From NCBI GenBank assembly GCA_013339765.2, contig CM023457.1:42334144-42398143 (forward strand): 64,000 nucleotides of DNA, given 5' to 3'. The notes below the pieces were generated by a model. It was not told the origin of the DNA, searched no databases, and saw only the letters and a program-made list of their open reading frames with translations. This stretch comes from Haemaphysalis longicornis (lineage: Eukaryota > Arthropoda > Arachnida > Ixodida > Ixodidae). Shown here piece by piece: positions 34,880-47,470 of the stretch (positions are counted from its first letter, which is position 1; each line of letters begins with the position of its first letter). The position numbers were made by a program, and so were the translations under genes.

Positions 34880-35635
34880 GGCGCGCACTACCCACACCTG
34901 TTCCCGTCGGCTCCTTACCTTCTCTTCATTTTCCCTGACACTTATTGACCTACCATTTTCCCTCTCTCCACTTTACTGCGCCGAGTTTTCTGCCACGCCA
35001 GGTACGGATGGAACTCAAGCTTAAACAGCTCCGGTGTTGAAAATCCGAAATCCTTGTGGTACTTATCAAAGTCTAATCGCTACATTGTATTTGCATCTCC
35101 TGCTTCGCTTTCTGGGCCCTATAGCCGTCCAGCGTATGCTGGCCAGTGGGAAGGACCCATCTCGCCAGCAAGCCCCAAGATATCCTGACTGAAAACACTT
35201 CTCTCCAAAGAGCGCCCAAAGATCGCTCTTGCTGTTTCAAGTTAATTACTAACTCTCTTCCTACACTCTAAACAGAAATGCTCCGGATAGGAAGTAAATG
35301 GCTTGTGCTCTACCGCACTCCGTATGCGTAGTTTTATTTACTCCCCTAAAGGAGAGTATTTTGGAAACTCTCCTGGGGAATAGAGAGAGATTTTTCAGTC
35401 ATTTGGCGGAGTATTTAAAGCACCTTAACTGTGAATGTTGTGGGTGTTTCTTCGTTTCCGTTTCTTCGCTGTTCGGCAAGAATTGGTTCAACAAGCATGC
35501 GAAATGGATGCGCTACAGCTTCCCCGGGATCCGAGTGCGTGGCTGGGGTTATCCTTCTCTGCTCACGTGCCGTCACGATCACGTGGGACGCAGCACGCAG
35601 CATTCTAACTTTTGCTCCACCGCTGCCAACGCGGC
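34880..35635. other. Non-coding
   Basis: Pyrimidine-rich start (34890-34985); short frames only. No gene recognised. Confidence 0.35.
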
Positions 35636-35905
35636 CAACAGCTAGACTCGACTCCTGCGCCTGAAACCCGGGTTCAAGTCCCATCGCATCACACATGCGT
35701 TTTAAAGCGAAGCTTTCTATGCGTCACTAATGGCGTATGTCGCGTGGGAAACGCACTGCAGGAAAGCCAACTTTCTCTGACGATGATGATGACTGTGGGT
35801 GAAGTGAAAGAAAAAAATGCTTCTTGTGATCAGTATCGAAACTGAATCCCTCGCATTACGAAGCAGAAGTCTTTCCGATTGTGTCGTGCCAACACGTTCG
35901 AAGCA
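35636..35905. repeat. tRNA-like fragment (+) joined to a decayed SINE (-)
   Basis: CCCGGGTTCAAGTCCCATCGC (35668-35688) is a good B box plus T stem in + orientation, without a clear A box. From 35700, TAAAGCGAAGCTTTCTATGCGT leads into a minus-strand copy of the GTCGGCTTCAT SINE family (35845-35905). Confidence 0.4.
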
Positions 35906-36052
35906 GTTTGGATTTGGACAGGGGTGCATGTACTTGCACAAAAAAAAAAATACAACCGAACTAGCATCAGCCCGGATGTTACGGGTTGCTAAAGAAGGGA
36001 AGAATCATCCGCCGTTCTGTCTAACAACGATGATGGCTGAAGGTGGAGCTTT

Positions 36053-36182
36053 TTCGACGTGGTAAAAAGCGCGACAAGACGGGGAAACAAGAAGGGACAG
36101 TTACACAGGACGAGCGCTAGCGCGTCCCGTGTAACCGTCTCTTCTTGTGTCCCCGTCTTGTCGCGCTTTTTACCATGTCGAA
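36053..36182. repeat. 130 bp near-perfect palindrome
   Basis: Two arms of about 65 nt meet with no spacer at AGCGCT. They differ at about five positions plus a 2 nt gap. Arm landmarks are TTCGAC, TGGTAAAAAGCGCGACAAGA, ACAAGAAG, TTACAC and GGACG. A transcript would form one long hairpin; the DNA could form a cruciform. Confidence 0.85.
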
Positions 36183-36189
36183 GTCGCAT

Positions 36190-37275
36190 CGCCAACTAGC
36201 CCAAATTTCTACGGCTGAATAGCGGAGCTTACTTTCTGTGAAATCAAATGGCGAAGGGTCAAACTCAAAGCCGCTGGGATCAAAAGACCAAATCCCGTGC
36301 GAGTAAAAGTTAAACCTCAACGAGTCGGATTCCAAACTCAGATGACGAACAAGGAATGCCTCACAAGATACCTTCGCGTTCAACCATCGTTGTCTTTAAA
36401 CGGAGCGGTGCATGATTTTCTTTTATTTACTCTTCACCACGGCGACCATTTTCTGTACTGGACAACAACGGCGGTTTTTCGCAGAACAGGGAACTCCAGA
36501 CTGTAGCCGTAAAAGCGGTGCGCTAATCTTCGTTCTCTGCTTGGGGCTGCATCGACAAAGGAACCAAAGTAATTTCGCCAACTAAGAAATTGAGGAACAC
36601 ACTAAGTACATTGCAATTTCACGTATTTATGAAGCGTTTTTTTCCCGGCAAAGTGAAATGTGATTCGTTTCAGAGGAGGCTTATTGAACGATAATTGCGA
36701 TTACTTTCCGCTACCGTGTACGCACCGCTATGCATACACTTCCTCTTTTACGTTTCCGCTTACCGTGCAATCACTCCTGGACTGCACGCGCACGAGACAG
36801 CGCCGAGAGCGACGACTAGCGGGCACGTTTTCCCCGCTTACCGAACAGGTTTTACCGTGGCCACCGTGCTGCCCGCGCCGACGAAGCGCTTCCTCGTGTG
36901 CCTTGACTACAGCAACCGCACGGGCACTGATTCTTGTCGCCGTCAATCCAAAGACATCTTCGTTAATGTCCATTGCCTCATAATTGTTGTCAAACGATGC
37001 TAAGCATGATAAACAACTTCGTTGTTTTTTTATACGGGCAAGGAGAATAGCGGCCTGCCGCTTATGCTAAGCCTCGTTAGACTTAATTGTTCAGCCAGAG
37101 GTCTCTTCCATTTGTCTTTCTGGACGGCCCAAGAACGGCTGAAGAACAGTGCACGTGTTGCCTTTCTCTCAGTACCTGCAATGGGAATAGGTCTGAGGAA
37201 AAAACGGAGATGTTCGTGGGCAGTTTCTGGACAGTCAAAAATGACGAATTGAGGAGACCAAATTTGCTAAGCACT
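36190..37275. other. Non-coding; fragment of the 2.15 kb element
   Basis: 36376-36420 (GCGTTCAACCATCGTTGTCT, then AAACGGAG and GATTTTCTTTT) matches an internal segment of the 2.15 kb element (53790-53845 and 62810-62860). GC-rich 36780-36950 has overlapping frames, no domain. Confidence 0.4.
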
Positions 37276-37279
37276 CAAA

Positions 37280-39069
<1,790 letters not shown>

Positions 39070-39414
39070 AAAAAATTTTCGGACCATCTCGCACTAACGT
39101 GAAACCTGGACAGGGGAGAAGCAGGCAGTGTATAAGTGTATTCTTGCCGCCTTGGCGTTTCTGCCAACGGAGATGAAACCGTTGGTACGTTCAGGAATAC
39201 AGCTTTGCTGTAAAAGTCTCTTGTCTTTGAAGCACGAAGCTCACTAGCGCGAGTGTCCCGGTGTTTTTTTAGTACGCGTTGCGTTCTAGCGCGAGGCGCA
39301 AACAAGTTTCCCGGTGTTTTAGTTCCGTGAATACATGAGACGATTACGACGATTTTGACGACGGCGACAGGAGACCCAAACATTCCCAGCCCTTAAGGGG
39401 CTTCGACCCAAATA
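39070..39414 (-). repeat. Dispersed repeat family C, copy 2
   Basis: Inverted match to 19082-19447: CTAACGTGAAACCTGG, AAAGTCTCTTGTCTTTGAAG, CGGTGTTTTAGTTCCGTGAA, GACGACGGCGACAGGAGAC and GCCCTTAAGGGGCTTCGAC. Confidence 0.6.
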
Positions 39415-39420
39415 CACGGC

Positions 39421-39545
39421 ATTGAGGTACATAGAGCCACATACAGAGTTATAATATTTAAAGGTCCTCATGTGGTCTAAAGTTCCAGAGCCCTCTACTT
39501 CGGCGCACCTCATAACCCAGGGGTAGCTTCGGAGTGTTTAAACCC
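39421..39545 (+). repeat. 3' part of a SINE, variant type
   Basis: GAGGTACATAGAGCCACATA, AAGGTCCTCATGTGGTC, CCAGAGCCCTCTACTTCGGC, GCACCTCATAACCCAGGGG and GTGTTTAAACCCTCCCA follow the same plan as the Ruka-like body (GGTC-GAGCCCTCCACTACGGCGC-CTC-GTTAAACC). It lacks the CAAT tail. Confidence 0.5.
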
Positions 39546-42240
39546 TCCCAAACATTTTTAACAAACTGTGCGGGCACATTTAGATTTTCAATTGTCTTTT
39601 TTTGCGTTACTTTAGTGTGGTTCTGTTCGCTTCTGGAATTGTTGTGCGTCTCTTATATTTTCTCTCGTTTACTTGATTATGAAGGAACTACAAGAGATCT
39701 ATCTATCTCTTGTCTTTTCACTGGTATATATTTCACCCTGGTTTCAATAAAATTCATTTGGAAGTTCGCTCTTGCCCTTGTCTCCTGTGTCCGTGTTTAT
39801 TGTGCGCTTAAGATTAACGTAACTCGATTTGATTCGGCCTGCATTCGCTTGCTTTGTTCAAGCGTCAGTCAGGCTTACGTCAGATCCGCTAAAACACTGC
39901 ACGGAGCGATTAGAGAGCATCACGATAAGCAAGGGATAATTACTTAAGATTGCTTTGTTTCCCGACGATTCCTGCATCTGATTACGACTCCAGAGCGGTG
40001 GGAAAAACCCGACGCGGAAACGAACTACAGTTGGACCCTGAGTAAAAACAGAGCGAGAAGAAGGAAAAGGAACGTGGAAGCTCCTCAGGCAACTTCTTTC
40101 GCGGGAAAGGATGAACAGAGGGTTCGTACGGCCGCATCAGTAACTGTCAGCGGAGCACCGTTTAAGGGTTGGCGGAACCGATGCACGCTAGATTTGGCGT
40201 GCGACGGCCACATAACGGCCAGGAAACGCACGAGAGATTTCCCCGCAACGACGTAACGGAAAGACGTATGCCGATAGGCTTGGAGGAATGTCAACGACCA
40301 CGATTTGCGTGTGGTCTGAGAAAAGGAAGGAAATGCCTAATAAAGAAAAAAACACCCGATGCGCTGGGAATGCCCATGGGCGATTTCAATCCGTCATGTC
40401 GTTTCCGCGTGTGTCGTGGTGTGCCGCAGGGGGGGAATTCCCTGCCCGCGCTCCTTTCTTCGTTTACGTGAACGCCGGGTCGTCACAAGTGATCGCACAG
40501 ATGGCCGAAACGAAGGCCGGGGAGCTTAGGAACGCAAAAACAACTAGGCCGAACGGACCTCAAACGGCTATTCGAAGGTCGGACGCGACGGCGCGAGTAC
40601 TTTGGTGTCTGGTACCAAGACGGTCGTTTATCCACTCACATACCTCCTATGTCTTGCCCCTCTCCCCTACTTCTGTCTTTACGGAAAAAAAGGGAACAAA
40701 AATCAGTGGTTATCGAGCGAAGCAGTGCGCGATAACGATCAAAAGAAGGCCCAACCTCAAGCTCTAGAAACGTCACCGGTCGGATCGATGCATCGAAGGA
40801 AATTGATAGTTCAGCTTTCCGCATATCTCGTAACAGGGTGCTTATAGCAACTCGGCTGATCTGGAATAGATTCCAGCCTCATTCGGTTCTCGGCTCCATT
40901 CGTCATCGCTGGGAACAAAGAAGTGAGCGAGGCGTTCACGGAAGGGCCCGCACCCACGGTAATCTAGGGCGCCATTTGGACGATCGTTACCCGAAGTGCC
41001 TGTCGCTGATGGCGCTCATTAAGTCGTTTAGGAGCGAGAAATAAGCGGTGCTGACGGCAGGGGTACGGCCCTCACGAAGGGTGGACGACGTGTTCATTTT
41101 CTAACCCTTCCCTGTCGTACTGCGCCGATCGAAATCTCCGGCCGGTTTCGTAACACCGGAGACATCAATTGTGGTAACCGGAAACGTGACCACATGCACG
41201 GGTAATAAGGGCGCTGAGATCTTCGTCGTCCGCATAGCAAGAGGCGTAGTATAGCAGTGGTCATCGTCCCGGCAATCAATACGATTAAACTGGATCACTC
41301 AGTGCGTTCGCGGCGTGTGTTCGCTCGCAAGCTTACCACGCCCACTGACTCAAGCTCACAGGCAAGGCGGAAAACAGGTGTTCCATTCCCGACGACGTGC
41401 AGTAATGGGTCGGGGGTCATTGGTCGCAGAGTCTGCTCGACTTAACAACAAGGGCCAGAGGGCAGTCCTGATGACCGCAAAGGTTCCTGCTTAATACCTA
41501 GCTCTCGCCGATTGCTTTCTCTGAACCACGTCGTCATTCGTACTCTGCATTAGCAGGTATTATAGAAGAGAACAAAATGGCACGTTCACAGTGTCTGTTT
41601 AACACCGGTGACCCCGCAGACAACGTCTCTGAGTGCGTTTGATTGACTACTTTTTACCTCTTGCGACGCATCTGGCCACGAATGTTTTTCTTTTGTTTGT
41701 CTCCTCTTCCCTCCACTGCAGTGCAGCTCCGATTCAGCACTGCTTGCTTCCCGATTCCGCTGCATCCCGCCCGGACACTGATGTCCTGATACCCCCCACC
41801 ATAACACGTGTACCTACCTTTTACCATGGCCGAATTACGCGTAACGATCCGTTAGGAACGACCACCGTGTGGCCCCGAGCAGGGCGGTGCCACGTACAAG
41901 CACCTTAGTAATCTCGACGTCAGAGTCCTCAGAAGATACAAAGCGAATCGATGACCTCTTGGAGCATGTGCATGCACGGGAATACCGCAGAGTAACATTT
42001 TCTACCATCACACAACTCAGCTACCCTTCAAGTGACATCAAGAACCTCAGGTTCATGTCCCTCAGCCTGTCTTTTGCAAATTGATTGAGTGGCTCAATAA
42101 CTATTGAAAATGCTGCCTATTGACCGCTAATTCGACTCACTTCACTTTCTTTCCCGAAAATTGCAGAAACTCAGGCAGGATTCTTAGGCTAAAAGCGACC
42201 TTAATACATCTATCTTAAAACGCTGTCTTAACACGAGTCG
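39546..42240. other. Non-coding; one RT-like peptide near 40410
   Basis: A + frame (40169-40471) reads MPMGDFNPSCRFRVCRGVPQ and then GGNSLPALL, which recalls RT motif B, and longer neighbouring frames (40288-40847) have no match. It could be a decayed LINE. The evidence is one short motif. 41900-42240 may be the start of the LINE at 42249. Confidence 0.25.
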
Positions 42241-42248
42241 TCTGCCCT

Positions 42249-43285
42249 ATGCTGGCCTCCCCATGCTGCCCATCTAAATCAGAACTTGTTCTCCCTCCAA
42301 AGCGTGCCAACCGCGCAGCTCCCAACGTCCAAATATACATAGATTCAAAGCCTGTGCCAGTCGTCCCACAAATCAAAATTATCTGCCTACTCATAAACCG
42401 TAATGGTTCAAACACGGAGTACATCACGCGCCTTTCCTCACATGTTTCCCAAACCATCGAACTCCTTCGCCGCATGGCCTCCAAAAAACATGGACTTAAG
42501 GAAGCAGATAGGCGGCGCCTCTTTCAAGCATTCGTCGTTGGCAAAATCACCTATGCTCTCTCCTACCTCGTACCCTTTAACGCAGAACCGTCCAGAATCA
42601 ATTGCCGTATCCGCACAATATGCAAAACTGATTGTTTGATGATTGATTGTGTCGGGTTTAACGCGTCGACGCAACGCAGGCGACGAGGCGCGCCGTAGTG
42701 GAGGGTTCGGGATTAATTTTGACCACCTGTGGATCTTTAACGTGCGCCGAAGTCTCGAACACACGGCGTTTTTGCTTTCCGCCTCCATCAGAAAAGCGGC
42801 CGCCGCGGCCGGGAATCGAACCCGCGTCCTCGTGCTCAGCAGCGCAACGCCTTAGCCACTGAGCCACCGCGGCGGGTAACATGCAAAACTGCTCTGAAAC
42901 TCCCACTCGGCACCACCCCAAGATCCCCACGTATTTTCGCCTCTCTCGCCCCTCCCCCCCCCCCCCCCCCCCACCCTTCCCTCAGCTACACGGAAGATGA
43001 ACGGCGCTGGAGACTCCTACAAACACAATACCTACCTAACAGAGTTCTCCTTCATCGTATTCCCCCCTCTCTGTTCTCCTTTCCCAACTGCACATCATGC
43101 GGCACGAAGGCCACCGTACAGCGTGGGCCTGCCCCGATGTCCCCCTACCCATGAGCTATGGGAGTCGGCGCTGGGCTGCTCTGACCTGACGACGCAACAA
43201 TCCCTGACTGACAGGGCAGCCAAGGTCTCTGAGCAGCTGCGGCGCCGGCCACTCGCCCCGCCTAACAGGGCCCGATATGAATAAA
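42249..43285 (+). pseudogene. I/CR1-like LINE 3' half, split by a SINE
   Basis: The first part reads the RT thumb region: CCPSKSELVLPPKR, then IKIICLLINRNGSNTEYITR, LSSHVSQTIELLRRMASKKH, GLKEADRRRLFQAFVVGKIT and YALSYLVPFN. After the SINE it resumes with ALKLPLGTTPRSPRIFASL, then a C tract (42954-42972), then EDERRWRLLQTQYLPNRVLL and NCTSCGTKA, the start of a C-terminal Cys motif. The rest has stops. The 3' end is ATGAATAAAGTGTTTCCC plus a CT tract. Motifs A-C of the RT are not visible, so this copy is 5' truncated or rearranged. The clade is judged from the thumb pattern (NRHHG-LKE-LRL-QAFVL-ITYA). Confidence 0.75.
42631..42877 (-). repeat. Ruka-like tRNA-derived SINE, full length, in a LINE
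   Basis: On the minus strand it starts CCCGCCGCGGTGGCTCAGTG with A box TGGCTCAGTGG and a perfect B box GGTTCGATTCC. The body has GGAGGCGGAAAGCAAAAACG, GATCCACAGGTGGTCAAAA and CTCCACTACGGCGC, and the tail is GACACAATCAATCATCAAAC. A 14 bp target duplication (AAYATGCAAAACTG) flanks it at 42617-42630 and 42878-42891, with one mismatch. SINEs of this type are copied by LINE machinery. A short tail and a nearly intact target duplication suggest it is among the younger insertions here. Confidence 0.85.
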
Positions 43286-43309
43286 GTGTTTCCCTCCTTC
43301 CCTCCCTCC

Positions 43310-43325
43310 TCTCCTCCTCCTCTCT

Positions 43326-43407
<82 letters not shown>

Positions 43408-43440
43408 ATCTTCACACACACACACACGCACACACCACCT
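43310..43440. repeat. CT microsatellite followed by CA
   Basis: (CT)n to about 43407, then ACACACAC to about 43437. It directly follows the LINE 3' end. Ser-Leu and Arg-Glu repeat peptides come from it. Confidence 0.9.
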
Positions 43441-44783
43441 ATCGTGTAGAAGACATTCAACAGAATTTGCTTTAGGTCACCAGCGCACTTTTTTTGACCA
43501 CCTACAATACTGAGAAGAAGTGCCGCGCACAAGCGACAAACACGCAGCACGAAGTATTTCATTCGCTGTGCACGGTCGCGCCGCACCAGCAGCACCATGG
43601 CTGAACTTTACAATTGTCGGTGTGGAGCAATCGTGTTGCGCCGGCAAGCGAACAGTAATAGCGGGGTACAAGAGATTCTTTGGGGGGGAACCAAAATACG
43701 ACAAAAACCACCTGCGGAGCAGTAGCAATCTTTCCTCCATGAGTGGCACGTACCGCTACCGACCTTTGTTGAGTTTGTGCAACGCGCCCTGTTTCGCTTG
43801 CGACCACCAAGAAGACACTTTGCTCTCACCAGCGCTGTCCGGTTAGACACTGCGCGGAATGACGACACATGCCTTCATTTACGCCCTTGACACGGCGAGG
43901 GTGAACTTGTTGAGATTAAGCTCGTACCTCTGCGAGCGAGTCTTGCACAAAGGTTTTAGGAAGATTGGGAGCGCTCCCGGCCCGGTAACCTAGGAAAGAT
44001 CAGCCTGGGTGGTTTGCTGAGGAAAAGACAATGAAAGGGGCGTCCTTGTGAAATGCTGCATACGGGGACATGCGCATAACGACGGTAGAATTACGCACGT
44101 GTCCCCCCGGCTTTTTGTTATAATTATTGTTGTTGTTGGAGAAAACTGCAGAACCGGGTCGAGTCAGCCAAGTTAACCTGCGCGCCACTTTATATGAACG
44201 GAGGACAATGGCAAAAAAATTAGAATAGCTAAAGAGGCGACGAACATTAAGTGGAAGAGAAACTTCGGCTACAGAGACTGCTCCCTTTCATTGTGAATCC
44301 GTTTGCTATACAGCCACGTGCGTACCGGTGGTACTTTCGTTGAAGCCCGTTCCGGCTGCGCTGCAGTGCTTGTCTCAACGAAAAAGAAACCCATCTCCCC
44401 GCGAGGGGGACTCGAGTAAAGCGTCGCATAGGGGTGGGTGTATTGCTTTAACGTTTAGTTTTTGGGGAGTTGGTGGTAGTGAATGCGTTGTATCAGCAGA
44501 TTCTTGACGTAGTTTGAATGAGTCAAGGATAAAGGCGGTTTGTAGCCTCCCATTCTGTGTCGGCTTTGTGGCGCGTGGGGAGAGCACCATGTACATTGCG
44601 TTCCGCCCGCAGGGGCGAGGGATCGAAACCCGGCGCCGGATAGTTTTTTTTTATATAGTGGGGGGGGGGTGCGGACAACGAGGTGCGGAACGACGGACGC
44701 AACGCGGGTGACATCGTGAGTTACTGAAATGCTCTGCATTTAAAAGACAGAACAAAACTTGGGTGAAGATGCTACAAAATTAA
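43441..44783. other. Non-coding; tRNA-like B box near 44620
   Basis: Minus strand GCCGGGTTTCGATCCCTCGCC at 44615-44635 is B-box-like. AAATGCAGAGCATTT (minus, 44723-44738) matches the ends of the insertion at 15447. No gene recognised. Confidence 0.35.
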
Positions 44784-45182
44784 GGCCGTTCCACTCAATG
44801 TGAAAGCTGTCGGGTGTGCAAAGCAGTGATTCGCCATAATGGGCTGCAGCGCCGTTACCCGCTCACTGCTAATACCCAATGCATTTCAAATTTCCCGCCT
44901 TCGCAGAGCTCGCGCGCCCCCTGCATGAAACTGCGCCAGCGGGAGCTCTGTTGTTTTTCTGCTTGCTTTTCCTCCCGGACGTGGCGGCGCGGCACTGCCA
45001 CTTTTTTTCGCTTACTATAGTAAAAAACAACCCAACGGGTGTCCTTAACTAAATGAACGCGGGCGCTGCCGGTTAGTTACGTATATTTTGCCTCAAATGT
45101 GCCCGCAGTTTTCTTTGCGCTAAACAACGGGAAGATCTGCGACAAGTGCCACCGGTTTACGAGTTTCGACCGCTTATGACTA

Positions 45183-45991
45183 CAGTCAAACCATGCTATA
45201 TCGAACCCGGATAGAGCGAATTATGCTATATATAGAACAAAATTAATTCAGTTACGGAAACGCATGGGAACATATTCCTTATAACGAAGTTCACGTCCGA
45301 TATATCGAACTCTGGGCGCCTAGAATGGCCGCCGAAATTCATGAGATACTGATTGGCCGCGACCACGAAGCAAGAGCCGCGACTGAGACATTGGGCCTCG
45401 CACGGAGCGACGTGACGCCCGACACTTTCCGTAACTGTTTCCGACGCGCGGGACTCGCGACGGAACCCGCCCAGTCAGCGAGTCCGGACCAAGACAGCAG
45501 TATCGGTGAACTGTGGGAAGAGCTCGCCAGCGTTCCCGATGATGACGCGAGTGAAATCCGACCGACGCTTATAATGAAGCGCTTTCGGCAGTCGATGTGC
45601 TCCGCCAATGCTTCTTGGATTTTTGAGTACGCGGACTCGAAATGGTGCAAACAATGTTTCGAGTAGAGAATGCTATGCTAGTTGAAGCCGCCAAAATGAA
45701 AGTGAAAACAAAAATCACCGCTTTTTTTTTTTTGCAACGTGGGCCGTTAAGGCGGAAAGTAGCTTTATTACTTGCACTAAATGGATTATTTTGGTATGGT
45801 AATGGCTACTGTACTGTGTTCGTTTCTGCATACGCGGACGGCGGTGGAGTTGGTTAGGAGGGGGGGGTCTCCCGCGGATTGCGAACTCGTAACAATAAGC
45901 TCGTTATAGGCGGGTTCGGCTATATCGAACTATTGCATATATCGAACTAATCGCGGTGCATATTTCAGTTCGCTATAAACGGGTTTGACTG
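45183..45991 (+). mobile_element. Tigger/pogo-like element, internally deleted, 809 bp
   Basis: Terminal inverted repeats CAGTCAAACCATGCTATATC and (inverted) CAGTCAAACCCGTTTATAGC. TA lies on each side (45181-45182, 45992-45993). The sister repeat E copy shows the unoccupied site GGTTTATATAGTTATGAGC with a single TA at that point. Carries the C-terminal end of a transposase, so it derives from an autonomous element by loss of the catalytic part. Confidence 0.85.
45325..45666 (+). pseudogene. C-terminal remnant of a Tigger-type transposase
   Basis: About 113 codons open. VTPDTFRNCFRRAGLATE matches the region after the DDE domain of pogo/Tigger transposases (pattern W--V-P-TI-NCFRHAGF). It is followed by an acidic segment (SIGELWEELASVPDDDASEI) and a stop after CKQCFE. 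The N-terminal CENP-B/HTH DNA-binding part and all catalytic Asp residues are missing, so it cannot transpose. The start is set only by the frame opening. It lies inside the TIR element on the same strand as its left end. Confidence 0.65.
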
Positions 45992-46121
45992 TATATAAAC
46001 CGCTTGGCTTTCGAAGCCTCTGGCTTACGCCGCGACGACGGAACGCAGTGCACGTGGCTCTAGTTGGGTCCAGCGAGCAAGCTACGACGGCAAGGCGAGC
46101 CCCTAAAGTGCTCTGCACTTA

Positions 46122-46930
46122 AAAAATAGGTCAAACATAACAAGCAGACAACTAATGAGGGGGGAACAAGAGTACTGTACTATGCGCTGGCGCTTAAATA
46201 TGACAATAGAAGTAGTCAAACTCCAGAGGTAGTTTGGGAAGAATACAAGCCGGAAAGCCCGGTGCAAGGAGATTGCTCAATGCGTGTACAAGACACCGTA
46301 GAGCATAAACAAAGCGTGTTTCGAAGACTGACAATCCGCATTATCGGATTACCTAGGTTCACACGCGCGGCCTGGAAACATAGCCGGACATTGTATGGGA
46401 CATTGCGTGGGACACAAGCGCAGTTCCGCTGTTCTCAGGCTCCGAGCTCGCACACTTGGTACGCTGCACGAATACCGACTTAAATGAGACGAAAAGACGC
46501 TGTACCTGCGAGAAAGGATTAAGAGATTAACGCCTAAATGAGTGCGACAAGACAATATGATTTGAAGATAAACTTGGAAGCGAAGAAAAAGGACAAAGAT
46601 GCATCGCATGGAGGAAGCCGATGGGGTGGAGATCATAGAATGAGCGAACAAGGCCGTAGGCAGCGATAAACAAACCATGTCGTAGATTAGGCTTCCGTAC
46701 CCACACTAAAAAGGCAATACGTATTCCCGGATTATCGACGACTTCCCTGTCTCACCCGGCTTCAAAAGTTCCGCTGACGTTCCACCTTACGCGAACGCTA
46801 GATCCGCATGAGCGCATGAAATTTACGGCTGTGCAAACAATGGAATATCGTCCCAAAGCAATGGACAGTCCTGGTTGTGAAGGGTCGGGAACAAAACCAA
46901 TGTTGGTACGCGCTCCTTTGTGCGCGTGAA
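46122..46930. other. Non-coding
   Basis: Short frames only. Nothing recognised. Confidence 0.35.
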
Positions 46931-46932
46931 AG

Positions 46933-47330
46933 GTCTCGGGCAACGAGGACGTCGACGCCCTGGCCGGGGAGGCCCACCAGGAGGGCACCCCAGTTTCCCG
47001 TTACATCACCGCCTTGTACGAAGCCCGCACCGTCCTGGCCCGCGTGGTGCAGACGATGCACCCCGACACCCGGGGGCTGAGTGGCCTGGCGCCGCGGCCG
47101 CTGCCTGCGCACGTCAGTAGGGACGCACGCTGCCTGCTGCTCCGCATGCAGTTCTCGAATGCTGCAACGTGGCGGAGCGCCTGGCACGAGCACGGGACTC
47201 CACCACGTGCGTGGACTGCCCGTAAGCAGAGCCGCTGGAGCAGCTCTGCCCCACACACGGCGCCGAGGGCAGAGCTCCAGTAAGCACTCCAGCTTCAAGG
47301 CCTTTGTTGCGCCGGCATGGAGGGCCTCTT
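46933..47330 (+). pseudogene. LINE RNase H domain end and C-terminal part
   Basis: Reads SGNEDVDALAGEAHQEGTPV, the GN-DVDALA-EAH signature that holds the last catalytic Asp of LINE-type RNase H, followed by SRYITALYEARTVLARVVQT. After frame changes come HVSRDARCLLLRM and then CVDCP and LEQLCP, which fit the C-terminal Cys motif of I-clade LINEs. RNase H removes the RNA template during target-primed copying. Only this tail survives; the 5' boundary is abrupt at about 46933. GC content is high compared with its neighbours. Confidence 0.65.
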
Positions 47331-47470
47331 ATTCTAGCAGGGGACTCCCGCCACTCAACGAGAAGATTCCGAAATGTTGTTCAGTCACGGTAACGGATCT
47401 GTGTGCATCAACGGTCCTCGGTCGCTTCGTTGTAGAAAAAAAAAAGAATACATTGCCTATGTAAATTCCA

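Larger units (their letters stand above)
44784..46121 (-). repeat. Dispersed repeat family E, copy split by Tigger
   Basis: Inverted relative to 30539-31041: TTCCACTCAATGTGAAAGC at the left, AACGCGGGCGCTGCCGGTTA in the middle and CCCTAAAGTGCTCTGCACTT at the right. About 809 bp of extra DNA sit inside at 45183-45991. Confidence 0.7.
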
